From: Erwinia sp. JUb26
GTDB lineage: Bacteria; Pseudomonadota; Gammaproteobacteria; Enterobacterales; Enterobacteriaceae
Reading direction: 5' to 3'
Assembly (NCBI RefSeq): GCF_003751505.1
Contig: NZ_RJVB01000006.1
Span: 124,001 to 188,000 of the forward strand
DNA length: 64,000 nt
The position numbers and the translations under genes are program-made. Of this stretch, positions 9,648 through 19,216 are shown piece by piece. The stretch's first letter is position 1. Every line of letters starts with the position of its first letter. Below the pieces are notes generated by a model. The model made no database searches, was not told the origin of the DNA, and worked only from the letters and a program-made list of their open reading frames with translations.

Positions 9648-10694
9648 CTATTTTACGGCCAGGAAGCGTCCAAAGGTCACTTTCAGTCTTTCCAGCGATT
9701 TCATCGCAAACAGCATGGAAATAAAGCTGCCGACAAACAGCGCGAGCTGCCAGTTATCCGGCACGTGGCAGCCTTCCAGAATGATGCCGATCATGCCGCT
9801 GAAGACCTGAGCGGAGGTCATAATCACCAACGTCCAGCGACCGCTGAGGCCGGCACGCATCAGAATATGGTGCATGTGCTCACGATCGGGGCGGAACGGG
9901 CTGCTGCCGCGACGAATGCGGGCGATCATCACGCGCATCATGTCCATCAGCGGGACCGCAATCAGCCACAGCGCCGTTACCGGGCTCATAATGGCATCCT
10001 GCCCCTGTGAAGCCACAATCAGCAGCCAAATCACCGTAAAGCCAATCAGCATGCTGCCGGCATCACCCATAAAGACTTTGAATTTCCTGCCCCAGGGAAT
10101 ACCAAGGTTAAGCAGGATATACGGCAGGCACGCGGCCATCAGGCACATGCACCACATCGCCATATCATCGTTACCGCCCATGATAAACACGATGCCCAGG
10201 GAGCCAAATGTCACGCAGGACAGTGCGCCCAGCAGTCCGTCAATGCCGTCGACCATATTGAAGGCGTTGATGGCCGCAATCACCGCGAACAGGGTAATCA
10301 CATAGCCAAAGGCACCCAGAATTAACTGGTAGCCAAACAGGATATTGCCAAGTGATGACAGATAAAGCCCGTTGTACATCATAATGCCTGCCACCGCGGC
10401 CTGAAGGCCCATGCGCGGCATCACCGGCAGATCGAAGCGATCGTCAAGCACGCCCACCAGCAGCAGCAGGGTGGCGCAAATCATATAGATATCAAAATCA
10501 GGCAGCCACGCGGGCTGAAGCGCATAAAGTATCCATAAAGAGAAGTAGACTGAAACACCGCCGACCAAAGGGATATGCCCGCTATGGAGTTTACGCGCAT
10601 TGGGCTTGTCCACCAGCCCCACTTTGCGAGCCACTTTCCTCGCAATAAACAACAGCGCTAAAGCTCCCAGAAAGATGAGAACGATCTCTTGCAT
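9648..10694 (-). CDS. wecA: WecA-like undecaprenyl-phosphate GlcNAc-1-phosphate transferase
   Basis: A 348-residue multi-spanning membrane enzyme of the polyprenyl-phosphate N-acetylhexosamine-1-P transferase family. It resembles E. coli WecA: ARKVARKVGLVDKPNARK, then LIPLVGG-like HIPLVGGVSVYF, the metal-binding NAFNMVDGIDGLLG, KVFMGDAGSMLIGF, and an HMHH motif where WecA has HIHH. WecA transfers GlcNAc-1-P to undecaprenyl phosphate and starts O-unit and enterobacterial common antigen assembly. The ATG at 10692-10694 with GGTG before it is preferred; an in-frame GTG 18 bases upstream lacks a ribosome site. It is the first gene after the JUMPstart leader. Whether it is the only wecA or a second copy beside one in the common-antigen locus cannot be seen here. 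Confidence 0.85.
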   Translation of the reverse strand: MQEIVLIFLGALALLFIARKVARKVGLVDKPNARKLHSGHIPLVGGVSVYFSLWILYALQPAWLPDFDIYMICATLLLLVGVLDDRFDLPVMPRMGLQAAVAGIMMYNGLYLSSLGNILFGYQLILGAFGYVITLFAVIAAINAFNMVDGIDGLLGALSCVTFGSLGIVFIMGGNDDMAMWCMCLMAACLPYILLNLGIPWGRKFKVFMGDAGSMLIGFTVIWLLIVASQGQDAIMSPVTALWLIAVPLMDMMRVMIARIRRGSSPFRPDREHMHHILMRAGLSGRWTLVIMTSAQVFSGMIGIILEGCHVPDNWQLALFVGSFISMLFAMKSLERLKVTFGRFLAVK

Positions 10695-10742
10695 ATGTGC
10701 ACCAATGCTCACTTAGCTTTTTGCATTTCGCTCTAATGAAAC

Positions 10743-10781
10743 CACGCTACCGCCCCTGGCACAGCAATCCAGTTCGCTTAA
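10743..10781 (-). promoter_or_regulatory. JUMPstart element with ops site
   Basis: On the minus strand the sequence GCCAGGGGCGGTAGCGTG ends at 10743 and contains the ops core GGCGGTAGCGT (10744-10754). The more distal part of the 39-bp JUMPstart is less well conserved (TTGCTGT before the core). ops recruits the antiterminator RfaH, which lets RNA polymerase read long surface-polysaccharide operons. It lies about 50 bases before the wecA-like start. Confidence 0.9.
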
Positions 10782-11092
10782 CGCGATTTCCCCTACTCAA
10801 GCATAGTCAGACTATCCTGCCTGACTAAATTTTTTCTTCAGATAACTCCTGGAAACAAAATCACACCAAGGATTACCAAAAGAATCACTAATTCTCCCGC
10901 CTCGGCATGACGCGCACAAGTTTAATTTGAAAATTTTTATGAAGAGTAGGGATACTTGCTATAAGTGCGCAATTAAGCAGCGTTTACGCTGTTTTTTATA
11001 TCAGCTAGCGTTAAAAAATCGTCATTGGGATTTTTCCCATATAATTCAGAAGATAAAACCAAACCCGATTTGGAAGCCATGGCAACACGAAT
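10782..11092 (-). other. Promoter/leader region of the O-antigen operon
   Basis: About 310 bases without a gene, AT-rich, between the JUMPstart and the galE terminator. It should hold the operon promoter, but no convincing -35/-10 pair stands out. A small hairpin (about 10975-10993, stem core CAGCG/CGCTG) followed by six T on the plus strand is visible; nothing transcribed into it could be identified. Confidence 0.4.
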
Positions 11093-11118
11093 AAAAAAAA
11101 GCCCCCACAAAGGGAGCT
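11093..11118 (-). terminator. Rho-independent terminator of galE
   Basis: On the minus strand AGCTCCC-TTTGTG-GGGGGCT (one G-U pair) is followed by eight T. It lies about 30 bases after the galE stop and separates galFE from the O-antigen operon. Confidence 0.85.
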
Positions 11119-11147
11119 TTTCATTTAATTACTATAGCAATTGATAA

Positions 11148-12161
11148 TTAACGATAACCATTTGGGTTATTTGACTGCCAGTTCCAGGTATCGCGCATCA
11201 TTTCATCAATGCCGCGAGAAACCCGCCAGTCGAGCTCCCTGTCCGCCAGCGAGGCATCCGCCCAGAAGGCGGCCAGATCGCCATCGCGACGTGGCGAAAC
11301 CTGATAAGGCACCGCACGACCGGAGGCTTTCTCAAAGGCCTTAACCATCTCCAGCACCGAGTATCCCTCACCCGCGCCCAGATTATAGGCCTTGTAACCG
11401 GCAATCGCGGGCAGGTGATCCAGCGCTTTCAGGTGACCTTCCGCCAGGTCCATGACGTGAATATAGTCACGCACGCCGGTCCCGTCTTTGGTCGGATAGT
11501 CATCACCGAAAATCCCCAGTTTTTCCAGACGACCGATCGCCACCTGGGCAATATACGGCAGCAGGTTATTCGGGATACCGTTAGGATCTTCACCAATCAG
11601 GCCGGACTCATGCGCACCGACCGGGTTGAAATAACGCAGGGCGATGGTTTTAAATTCCGGGTTGGCTTTGGCATAGTCGCGCAGGATCTGCTCAACCATC
11701 AGCTTGGATGTGCCGTAAGGGCTGGTGGTGCCGCCAATCGGGGTGGTTTCCACATAGGGAACCGGCGCATCGGCACCGTAAACGGTGGCCGAGGAGCTGA
11801 AAATAAACTGGTTAACGCCGGCGCTGCGCATCTCTTCCAGCAGCACCAGCGTGCCGGTGACGTTATTCTGGTAATACTCCAGCGGCTTGCGCGTTGACTC
11901 CCCTACCGCCTTCAGCCCGGCGAAGTGGATCACCGCGCTGATGTCGTGGCTGGCAAAGATGTCGCGCAGGCAGGCGCGATCGAGAATATCGCCTTCGTGG
12001 AACGTTGCGGTTTTGCCCGTCAGCTTTTCAACGCGATTCACCGATTCCCGCGAGGCGTTGCTCAGATTATCCAGTACCACCACATCATCACCGCGTGCCA
12101 GCAGCGACAGAACCGTGTGGGAACCGATATAGCCTGCACCACCCGTTACTAAAATAGCCAT
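11148..12161 (-). CDS. galE: UDP-glucose 4-epimerase
   Basis: A 337-residue extended short-chain dehydrogenase that interconverts UDP-glucose and UDP-galactose (Leloir pathway; donor supply for polysaccharides). Visible motifs are the NAD site [13 protein letters not shown], the catalytic Ser region FSSSATVYG and Tyr/Lys in [10 protein letters not shown], and [14 protein letters not shown]. Full length with a clear AAAGGAG ribosome site. It lies 47 bases downstream of galF, and the pair precedes a terminator, so galFE probably form one unit as in Erwinia amylovoran-type loci. Confidence 0.96.
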   Translation of the reverse strand: MAILVTGGAGYIGSHTVLSLLARGDDVVVLDNLSNASRESVNRVEKLTGKTATFHEGDILDRACLRDIFASHDISAVIHFAGLKAVGESTRKPLEYYQNNVTGTLVLLEEMRSAGVNQFIFSSSATVYGADAPVPYVETTPIGGTTSPYGTSKLMVEQILRDYAKANPEFKTIALRYFNPVGAHESGLIGEDPNGIPNNLLPYIAQVAIGRLEKLGIFGDDYPTKDGTGVRDYIHVMDLAEGHLKALDHLPAIAGYKAYNLGAGEGYSVLEMVKAFEKASGRAVPYQVSPRRDGDLAAFWADASLADRELDWRVSRGIDEMMRDTWNWQSNNPNGYR

Positions 12162-12208
12162 GTAGACTCCTTTACGCGGCGGGGCAGATCCGTCGCGCCA
12201 ACAGATTG

Positions 12209-13105
12209 TTATTTAGCCAGAATTTTCTTCACTGCATCGCGGAATTCGCGACCCTGGGCGTTGTTACGCAGTCCCCAGGTGACGAACGCCTGCATGTAGC
12301 CCAGCTTGCGTCCGCAGTCGAAACTTTGCCCCGACAGCAGATGCGCATCCACCGGGCTTTTTTTGCTCAGATTCGCGATGGCGTCGGTTAGCTGATAGCG
12401 TCCCCACGCGCCCGGTTCAAGATTTTCCAGCTCGGACCAGATATCGGCGGAAAGCACGTAGCGGCCAACGGCGGAGAGGTCAGAGTCCAGCACGTGCGGC
12501 TGTTCCGGCTTCTCAACATAATCGACGATCTGGCTGACGCGGCCAGGAATGGTCAGCGGGTCTTTGGTGGTGATCACCGAGTATTCGGACAGGTCGGCGT
12601 CCGGCAGGCGGTTAACCAGCACCTGGCTACGGCCGGTCTCTTCAAAGCGGGCGACCATCGCGGCCAGGTTGTAGCGCAGCGGATCCGCTGACGAATCATC
12701 CAGCAGCACATCCGGCAGCAGCACCACAAAGGCTTCATCGTGCAGCATTGGGCGGGCGCACAGCAGGGAGTTTGCCAGGCCCAGCGGCTGCGGCTGGCGG
12801 ACGTTCATAATGGTCACGCCCGGCGGGCAAATCGACTGGACTTCGCTGAGCAGCTGGCGTTTAACGCGGGCTTCAAGCAGCGCTTCCAGTTCATAAGAGG
12901 TATCAAAGTGGTTTTCTACTGCATTTTTAGAAGCATGGGTGACCAGAACAATTTCCTTGATGCCCGCTGCCACGCATTCGTCGACGATATACTGAATCAT
13001 CGGCTTATCAACGATAGGCAACATCTCTTTAGGAATGGCTTTTGTAGCAGGGAGCATATGCATACCGAGACCCGCGACCGGGATAACTGCTTTAAGCTTG
13101 GTCAT
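12209..13105 (-). CDS. galF: GalF, UTP-glucose-1-phosphate uridylyltransferase-like subunit
   Basis: A 298-residue homologue of GalU. It is GalF rather than GalU because the N-terminal signature reads [19 protein letters not shown], where GalU has TRM in place of MHM. GalF is thought to modulate GalU and hence UDP-glucose supply for surface polysaccharides. The PLGLGHA/S motif near residue 110, normally conserved, reads [13 protein letters not shown] here, which changes a Gly and a His near the sugar-nucleotide site. The remainder, such as [11 protein letters not shown] and SVITTKDPL, is typical. Own promoter region upstream, shared with the divergent yegH. Confidence 0.93.
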   Translation of the reverse strand: MTKLKAVIPVAGLGMHMLPATKAIPKEMLPIVDKPMIQYIVDECVAAGIKEIVLVTHASKNAVENHFDTSYELEALLEARVKRQLLSEVQSICPPGVTIMNVRQPQPLGLANSLLCARPMLHDEAFVVLLPDVLLDDSSADPLRYNLAAMVARFEETGRSQVLVNRLPDADLSEYSVITTKDPLTIPGRVSQIVDYVEKPEQPHVLDSDLSAVGRYVLSADIWSELENLEPGAWGRYQLTDAIANLSKKSPVDAHLLSGQSFDCGRKLGYMQAFVTWGLRNNAQGREFRDAVKKILAK

Positions 13106-13465
13106 AATTTTTCCATATAAATGAAGTAATAAGCGTTCATTGATTATGCATTATTGGTACGATCGTTAAGTATAATCTTAATCTGAAAATTCTTCCGCTA
13201 TCAGTACCAGGTTAAACTTAAGTATCCGGTCGCTATCGCGCTTTAAATATCCAGTCCGTACGGCTGAATAATATGCTCTGTCATCGGCAATAAAACCAGC
13301 GTAAAAAGCGGGTGTTGTTACTGTTGCTGCGCAATAAATCATTCATTCCTCATGAGTCAATAAATGCTAATAATCAACAACCGTCGCCGGGGGGGATTAT
13401 CAGTTGAAATAGTGAGGATTCGCACTCATCATTACGCAACAACTTTTGGTTAACAGGTAAAAACA
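13106..13465. other. Divergent galF/yegH regulatory region
   Basis: A 360-bp AT-rich gap between divergent genes. On the galF side it holds a possible RcsAB box (separate entry) and a CATAAT-like -10 on the minus strand at 13143-13148. On the yegH side, an AGGT ribosome site precedes the ATG. A short G-run lies near 13390. No small gene is evident. Confidence 0.5.
13167..13180 (-). promoter_or_regulatory. Possible RcsAB box upstream of galF
   Basis: TAAGTATAATCTTA (plus strand) matches 11 of 14 positions of the RcsAB consensus TAAGAATATTCCTA and is a near palindrome. It is about 60 bases before the galF start, just upstream of where the -35 should be. RcsAB control of capsule-linked genes is established in enterics; this site is inferred from sequence only. 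Confidence 0.4.
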
Positions 13466-15031
13466 ATGTTCGAATGGATCGCCGACCCGTCAATCTGGGC
13501 CGGACTGGTCACCCTGGTGGTGCTGGAATTAGTGCTCGGCATCGATAACCTGGTGTTTATTGCTATCCTGGCGGAGAAACTGCCTCCCGCCCTGCGCGAC
13601 CGTGCTCGCGTCACCGGCCTGCTGCTGGCGCTGGTCATGCGCCTGATGCTGCTGGCCTCGATCTCCTGGCTCTCTTCCCTCACCGCCCCGCTGTTCTCCG
13701 TTGCCGGGCACGCCTTCAGCGCGCGCGATGCCATTATGCTGGTCGGGGGGATTTTCCTGCTGTTTAAGGCTACCGTTGAACTGAATGAGCGGCTGGAAGG
13801 GAAAGATGAAGAGCAGAATCCGCAAAAGCGCGGCGCACGATTCTGGCCGGTTGTGGCGCAAATCGTGGTACTGGATGCGGTATTTTCACTCGATTCGGTG
13901 ATCACCGCCGTGGGTATGGTGGACCATCTGGCGGTGATGATGGCCGCGGTCATTATCTCAATCATGCTGATGCTGCTGGCCAGCAAACCGCTGACCCGCT
14001 TCGTTAACGGCCACCCGACGATTATTATTCTGTGCCTCAGCTTCCTGCTGATGATTGGTTTCAGCCTGGTCGCCGACGGGTTTGGCTACCATATTCCAAA
14101 AGGCTACCTCTACGCGGCCATCGGCTTCTCGGTGATGATTGAGGCGCTGAACCAGCTTTCCCAGTTTAACCGTCGTCGTTTTCTGTCCGCTAAATCGCCG
14201 CTGCGTAAACGCACCGCCGAAGCGGTCCTGCGCCTGCTGCGCGGCAGCCACGAACCGGCGGAGCTGGATGCGGAAACCGCTTCGCTGGTCGCCAGCAACA
14301 CTGCGCCAAAGGCGATATTTAACAAGCAGGAACGGATGATGATCGCCCGCGTGCTGGCGATGGGCCAGCGCAGCGTCAGCAGCATTATGACCTCCCGCCA
14401 TGATATCCAGCATATTGACCTGGCCGAATCGCCGGAAGACATCATGGCCCGCCTGGACAGCAACCAGCATACGCGCCTGATCATCACCGAAAACAGCGAA
14501 GAGCCGCTCGGCGTGGTGCACGTGATTGAGCTGCTGAAGCAGGCGCTGCACGGCAACAGCCTCGATCTGCGGGCGTTAATCCGCCAGCCGCTGGTGTTTC
14601 CAGAACAGCTGCCGCTGCTGCCTGCGCTGGAACAGTTCCGCAACGCCCGTACCCACTTTGCTTTCGTGGTGGACGAGTTTGGTTCGGTTGAGGGCGTAGT
14701 GACGCTGAGCGACGTGATGGAAACCATCGCCGGTAATCTGCCAAATGAGGGGGAGCGGCTGGATCCGCGTTACGATATTCAGCAAAACGCCGACGGCAGC
14801 TGGACCGCCAACGGTCATATGCCGCTGGACGATCTGACGATGTATGTGCCGCTGCCGCTGGATGAAAAGCGCGAATACAATACGCTGGCAGGGCTGCTGA
14901 TGGAGCATCTGCAGCACGTGCCGCAGCAAGGAGAAGAGGTGCAGATTGGGGACTATCTGATCCGCACCCTGCAGGTTGAGAACCATCGGGTGCAGAAAGT
15001 ACAGATCGTTCCCCCCCCGGAAGAAGATTAA
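13466..15031 (+). CDS. yegH: YegH-like TerC/CBS/CorC membrane protein
   Basis: A 521-residue inner-membrane protein. The N-terminal 240 residues form a TerC-type domain with about seven hydrophobic segments and the conserved acidic motifs [13 protein letters not shown] and [15 protein letters not shown]. Two CBS domains follow at about residues 290-420 (for example [16 protein letters not shown]), then a CorC/HlyC transporter-associated domain at about 440-521. The function of YegH is not established; TerC-like domains are linked to metal ions and CorC domains to magnesium/cobalt efflux. E. coli YegH is of the same length and is also next to asmA. Confidence 0.9.
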   Translation: MFEWIADPSIWAGLVTLVVLELVLGIDNLVFIAILAEKLPPALRDRARVTGLLLALVMRLMLLASISWLSSLTAPLFSVAGHAFSARDAIMLVGGIFLLFKATVELNERLEGKDEEQNPQKRGARFWPVVAQIVVLDAVFSLDSVITAVGMVDHLAVMMAAVIISIMLMLLASKPLTRFVNGHPTIIILCLSFLLMIGFSLVADGFGYHIPKGYLYAAIGFSVMIEALNQLSQFNRRRFLSAKSPLRKRTAEAVLRLLRGSHEPAELDAETASLVASNTAPKAIFNKQERMMIARVLAMGQRSVSSIMTSRHDIQHIDLAESPEDIMARLDSNQHTRLIITENSEEPLGVVHVIELLKQALHGNSLDLRALIRQPLVFPEQLPLLPALEQFRNARTHFAFVVDEFGSVEGVVTLSDVMETIAGNLPNEGERLDPRYDIQQNADGSWTANGHMPLDDLTMYVPLPLDEKREYNTLAGLLMEHLQHVPQQGEEVQIGDYLIRTLQVENHRVQKVQIVPPPEED

Positions 15032-15043
15032 CCGAACCGCAGT

Positions 15044-15070
15044 TAAGGCGAGGTGCGCACACCCGCCTTA
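15044..15070. terminator. Hairpin between convergent yegH and asmA
   Basis: TAAGGCG (15044-15050) pairs with CGCCTTA (15064-15070), with an inner GGTG/CACC extension past one bulged base. It includes the asmA stop codon. There is no strong T-run, so terminator function in either direction is a guess. Confidence 0.4.
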
Positions 15071-16912
15071 CATATCTTTCAGCAGCTTTTTCACATCGTT
15101 GCGGTTTTCATTCTCGGGGTTGCGCCTCATCCACTCTTTCAGCCGCTGTTTGGCCTCGTCGCGCAACTGCTGGCGCAGCACCTGATCGACTTTCAGGCTG
15201 TAGTTAATCGTCGACCACGGGCCGTAAATACGCAGCGGCACCGGCGTTTGCTGCAGGCGTCGGACCAGCGTATCGTCACCCTGCCAGCCCTGCGTCACGG
15301 TGACGCCAAAGTTAATATCCAGCGCCCTTTTGGCCAGATCGACCGTGCCGCTGCCGGTATAGTTGAGCATCGTCGACTGCGCACTCAGATCGGGGAAGGT
15401 CACCAGGCCGTTGTTCAGCGTGGCGTGGCCGCTAATCTGCTGCAGGACCGGCTGGTCGCTGCGCTCACCGCGCACTTTATCGCTGTTGCCTTCCACGGCG
15501 CGCTGGATCAGCTGCTGGAAGTTCAGCCCGGCAAACTGGGCGTTATCCAGCTTGAGATCCGCACTGCCCCGCCACTGCTGCTTAAATTCCGCCACCGTTA
15601 AGCCGTTGCCGACGAAATCGCCGTTCAAAGACAGCTCGCCGCTGAGAGTATCCGGCAGATTAAATGCCTTGAGCAGCGGGCCGATGCCCACGCGCTGTAG
15701 CGACGGCGTCAGGACAACCTTCGTCTGCGGGCTGCGGACATCGATGCTGCCCGGCAGAGAGAAACGGCCGCCGTTAGCCTGCCCCTGCAGGCTGGCCAGC
15801 GTCAGCAGCCCCTGCTGGTTGTTGGCCTTCAGCTTGACGTCAGCCATATCAATGCCGCGCCAGCGCAGTTTAGCGATGTTCAGATCCAGGCTGCCGTCGA
15901 TGGCATTGAGCGGCGAGTCGGCATTATTCGCAGGCGCAGACTCGGCGATCACCGGCGCACGACCGGATCGCTGGCTTTGCTGGGCCGTGTCCGCATTCGC
16001 GGTTTCGGTAATACCTAACAGTGAATCCATATTCAGCGTAGGCGAACTGAGTTCCGCCACCACCTGCGGCCGGTTGCCGAGGGTTCCGCTGATTTTCCCG
16101 CTAAGCTGGGTGTCATTGGCGCTTAGCTGGATGTCGCGGAGGCTGAAGCGCTGAGTCGCGCTGTCCCAGCTGGCCGCCATGGCCGCCTGGCCTTTGATGC
16201 CGGTTTGCGGCAGATCGGCCCCCTGCAGCTGGTAGTCGAGCTGTTTTATCGCGGCGCTAATCTGACGGGGATAATGGCTGATATCGAGTTCGCTGCTGAA
16301 CTGCAATCGCAGATCGCGCTGGTCGCGGCTGATGCGGCTGCTGAATTCCAGCGTCGCCTGCCGTGGCTGGGTCTGATCGAGGCGCAGATTAAAATCACGC
16401 ACGTTAAGCTGCTCGCCGTTGTTCTGCTGCCACACCAGCAGGCTGTCAACGATTTGCAGATGAGAAATATCAAATTTCCAGCCGCGAGTGACGTCCTCAA
16501 TTACCGACGGCACCGGGCCGCCCGCAGGACCGATCGGTGCGTCCGCCGGGCGCTGGCGCTCGCTTTCCGGGATTAAGCGGACAACGGCACCTTTTAGCAT
16601 CACCTGCTTAACGGAAAGCTGGTGGGAGAGCAGAGGCAGAAGATTGACATCGAGCCGCATGTTTTCCGCACTGACCACCGGCTGAGACGCGCCCTGCGCG
16701 GTCAGCGTGACCGGCCCGGACAAAATGCTCAGCTGCGGCCAGACGTGCCAGCGCAGATCGCCTTTCAGCGCCAGCTGATAGCCGCTGCGCTGTTCAACCT
16801 GCTGGGCCATGTAGGCGCGAAAATCATTGGGATTGACCAGCAGAACCAGCGCGGTCATTCCGGCCACCATCACCACCAGTAAAATGGCCAGTGTGGTTAT
16901 CAATCTTTTCAT
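15068..16912 (-). CDS. asmA: AsmA, outer-membrane assembly/phospholipid-transport family protein
   Basis: A 614-residue protein with one N-terminal transmembrane anchor (MKRLITTLAILLVVMVAG) and a long periplasmic AsmA domain, ending in an AsmA_2-like region (VAEFKQQWRGSADLKLDNA). AsmA-like proteins are proposed bridges for phospholipid movement to the outer membrane. The frame is open for 39 more codons upstream, but ATG at 16910-16912 matches the E. coli N-terminus (about 617 residues), has an AGAGG ribosome site, and begins just after dcd. The NPNDFRAYM and WHVWPQLSILSG stretches are diagnostic. Confidence 0.94.
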   Translation of the reverse strand: MKRLITTLAILLVVMVAGMTALVLLVNPNDFRAYMAQQVEQRSGYQLALKGDLRWHVWPQLSILSGPVTLTAQGASQPVVSAENMRLDVNLLPLLSHQLSVKQVMLKGAVVRLIPESERQRPADAPIGPAGGPVPSVIEDVTRGWKFDISHLQIVDSLLVWQQNNGEQLNVRDFNLRLDQTQPRQATLEFSSRISRDQRDLRLQFSSELDISHYPRQISAAIKQLDYQLQGADLPQTGIKGQAAMAASWDSATQRFSLRDIQLSANDTQLSGKISGTLGNRPQVVAELSSPTLNMDSLLGITETANADTAQQSQRSGRAPVIAESAPANNADSPLNAIDGSLDLNIAKLRWRGIDMADVKLKANNQQGLLTLASLQGQANGGRFSLPGSIDVRSPQTKVVLTPSLQRVGIGPLLKAFNLPDTLSGELSLNGDFVGNGLTVAEFKQQWRGSADLKLDNAQFAGLNFQQLIQRAVEGNSDKVRGERSDQPVLQQISGHATLNNGLVTFPDLSAQSTMLNYTGSGTVDLAKRALDINFGVTVTQGWQGDDTLVRRLQQTPVPLRIYGPWSTINYSLKVDQVLRQQLRDEAKQRLKEWMRRNPENENRNDVKKLLKDM

Positions 16913-16925
16913 GCCTCTGCCACCT

Positions 16926-17507
16926 TTAATCTTTGTCGATTCGACTGGCAACCGCGCCCTGCTGATCTCTGTATTTCGCATCCTGGCGGCTGTTGTACGG
17001 GCGTGCTGCCGGGCCCGATAAGGGTTCAAAACTCAGTGCGCCGATCAGCATACCGGGGCGTAACGCCAGCGGCAGCTTACCGGAATTATAGAACTCCAGC
17101 ACGATACGGCCGTGCCAGCCCGGATCGATGCGGTGCGCGGTCACATGCACCATCAGCCCCAGCCGGGCCAGGGAGGAGCGCCCGTCCAGCCAGCCGACCA
17201 GATCATCAGGCAGAGTGACCGATTCAAACGTTACCGCCAGCGCCAGCTCGCCCGGGTGAAGATAGAACGCCTCGCCTTCCGGCAGGACGATTTCATCGCT
17301 CATCACCCGATCCAGCGCGGCGCTGACTTCATGCTTCGGCCCGCTTAAATCAATAAAAGCTGCCGTGTGGCCGCGAAAGGTGCGGAACTGGTTCCCAAGG
17401 CGAACATCAACGGTAGCGCCGCTAATGCGCTCTACCGGTGGGCGCGGGGTAATGCCCAGTTTGCCATTATCGAGCCAGGCTTCAATATCGCGGTCACATA
17501 ATCTCAT
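16926..17507 (-). CDS. dcd: dCTP deaminase
   Basis: A 193-residue trimeric cytosolic enzyme that deaminates dCTP to dUTP, the main source of dUMP for thymidylate in enterics. The family segments [18 protein letters not shown] and [19 protein letters not shown] (with the catalytic Glu) are present, and length equals that of E. coli Dcd. It ends 13 bases before asmA and follows udk; the order udk-dcd-asmA is conserved. Confidence 0.97.
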   Translation of the reverse strand: MRLCDRDIEAWLDNGKLGITPRPPVERISGATVDVRLGNQFRTFRGHTAAFIDLSGPKHEVSAALDRVMSDEIVLPEGEAFYLHPGELALAVTFESVTLPDDLVGWLDGRSSLARLGLMVHVTAHRIDPGWHGRIVLEFYNSGKLPLALRPGMLIGALSFEPLSGPAARPYNSRQDAKYRDQQGAVASRIDKD

Positions 17508-17610
17508 AACGGGTACTCCAACCTATTCAGAAATGCATAAAAGCGGCGACGGCAGCGACGGGATAAACACCATTCTGCCGCCGTAGCCTGCCCGTCAGAC
17601 GGGCCGGGGA

Positions 17611-18252
17611 TTACTCAAAGAACTGATTAATCTTCGCCTTGAGGATATCAATGGCGATGCGGTTTTTGCCACCGCGCGGCACGATAATATCGGCATACTG
17701 CTTCGACGGTTCAATAAACTGCAGGAACATCGGGCGCACCGTCTTCTGATATTGCGCCATCACCGAGTCCATCGAGCGGCCACGTTCATTTACATCACGT
17801 TTCATGCGGCGCATCAAACAGATATCGAGCGGGGTGTCGACGAAGATCGAGAAATTCATCTCCTGACGCAGACGCGCATCGGTCAGCAGCAGGATCCCTT
17901 CCAGGATAATGACCTTCTTCGGCTTCAGCGTGATGGTTTTTTTCTCACGCGTGTGTTCGACATAGCTGTAGACCGGCAGTTCAATCGACTGCCCGGCTTT
18001 CAGCATTTGCAGATGCTGAAGCAGCAGCGTGTGGTCCATGGCACTCGGGTGGTCGTAGTTCGTTTTGACCCGCTCTTCCATGGTTAAATGGCTCTGGTCT
18101 TTGTAATAGGCATCCTCTGGGATCACGCCAATATTTTCATCACCCACACGGTCGCGCACTTCACGATACAGCGTGCTGGCAATAAGACTTTTCCCCGAGG
18201 CTGAAGCGCCTGCGATACCTACGATGACGCACTGATGCGACTTGTCAGCCAT
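17611..18252 (-). CDS. udk: Uridine/cytidine kinase
   Basis: A 213-residue pyrimidine-salvage kinase that phosphorylates uridine and cytidine. The P-loop [15 protein letters not shown] is at residues 12-26, followed by the EDAYYKD and [10 protein letters not shown] substrate-binding segments and the ILEGILLL strand. Nearly identical in length and pattern to E. coli Udk. It is the first gene of the udk-dcd-asmA set and is divergent from the PAP2 phosphatase gene, with about 200 bases between them. Confidence 0.97.
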   Translation of the reverse strand: MADKSHQCVIVGIAGASASGKSLIASTLYREVRDRVGDENIGVIPEDAYYKDQSHLTMEERVKTNYDHPSAMDHTLLLQHLQMLKAGQSIELPVYSYVEHTREKKTITLKPKKVIILEGILLLTDARLRQEMNFSIFVDTPLDICLMRRMKRDVNERGRSMDSVMAQYQKTVRPMFLQFIEPSKQYADIIVPRGGKNRIAIDILKAKINQFFE

Positions 18253-18456
18253 AAATTAACGACCTGATTCCGAGACAAAATGAAAGGATAAATAGCCAGC
18301 TTCCTGAAATATGAAGGGCATAGCGCGCGCAATTATAGGGAGTTCACCCATCTGATGCCAGAAAAAAGCATCCCTGACCTTTTCAGATTATACCGTTAGA
18401 TAATATGCTGGCGTCCGGGTAAAGTACGACAAGCAAAAAAGCCTCAAGGAAACCGC

Positions 18457-19083
18457 GTGCCAGATCACATTATGCATCTTTTGACCTATTTCGGTGACAG
18501 CATGCTGTTGCTGCCGACTGCGGTCATTATCGCCTTCCTGCTGCGCTGGAAAAACGACGACAAACGCGCCGTCTGGTTCTGGCTGCTGGCGTTCGGCTGT
18601 GCGGGTCTGGTGGTCAGCCTGTCCAAAATTGCCTTCCTGGGGTTCGGCATTGGCAGCGTGCGGTTTAATTTCACCGGATTCAGCGGCCACAGTGCCATGT
18701 CCGCCACGCTGTGGCCGGTGATGTTCTGGCTGCTGAGCGGCCGCCTTTCCTCGCTGTGGCGGCGCGTTCTGCTGGCCGTCGGCTATCTGATCCCGGTGAT
18801 TGTCGGGCTGTCGCGGCTGGAGCTTAACGCCCATTCGGTTAGCGAAGTGATCGCCGGCCTGATCCTTGGCTTTACCCTCAGCACCGCGTTTCTGCTCAGC
18901 CAGCGCACCGTTCGCCCGCGTGGTTTTTCACTGGCGCAGCTGTGCATCGCGCTGCTGGTGCCGGTATTACTGTTCAGCAACGGCAGGGTCGCCACCACCC
19001 AGCAGTTTCTTCAGCACCTGTCGGCGCAGATTGCCGGTATCGACCATCCCTGGACCCGCGCGGACCTGTTAAAAATCAAGTAA
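18457..19083 (+). CDS. PAP2-family membrane phosphatase
   Basis: A 208-residue protein with about five transmembrane segments. The PAP2 acid phosphatase motifs are recognisable: a Lys/Arg region ending GSVRF, the FSGHSAMSA motif (usual PSGH), and SRLELNAHSVSEV (usual SR-x5-H-x3-D, with Glu replacing the final Asp). Such enzymes remove phosphate from lipids such as undecaprenyl-PP or phosphatidic acid at the periplasmic face. GTG at 18457 is taken as the start because AAGGA lies six bases upstream; an ATG 15 bases further is the alternative. The exact substrate is unknown. It has no counterpart in this position in E. coli. Confidence 0.75.
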   Translation: MPDHIMHLLTYFGDSMLLLPTAVIIAFLLRWKNDDKRAVWFWLLAFGCAGLVVSLSKIAFLGFGIGSVRFNFTGFSGHSAMSATLWPVMFWLLSGRLSSLWRRVLLAVGYLIPVIVGLSRLELNAHSVSEVIAGLILGFTLSTAFLLSQRTVRPRGFSLAQLCIALLVPVLLFSNGRVATTQQFLQHLSAQIAGIDHPWTRADLLKIK

Positions 19084-19216
19084 TAAACGCACCGGATATC
19101 TGTGTCACTTCTCGCAGGTTTTTCGTGCCGTTCACTTCAACCTGGTTTTCTTGTGCTAGCATGGCTTTAGAGATAACGATTGCGCCGCAGCCCGGCGCCG
19201 TGCTGGATAAGTGTGG

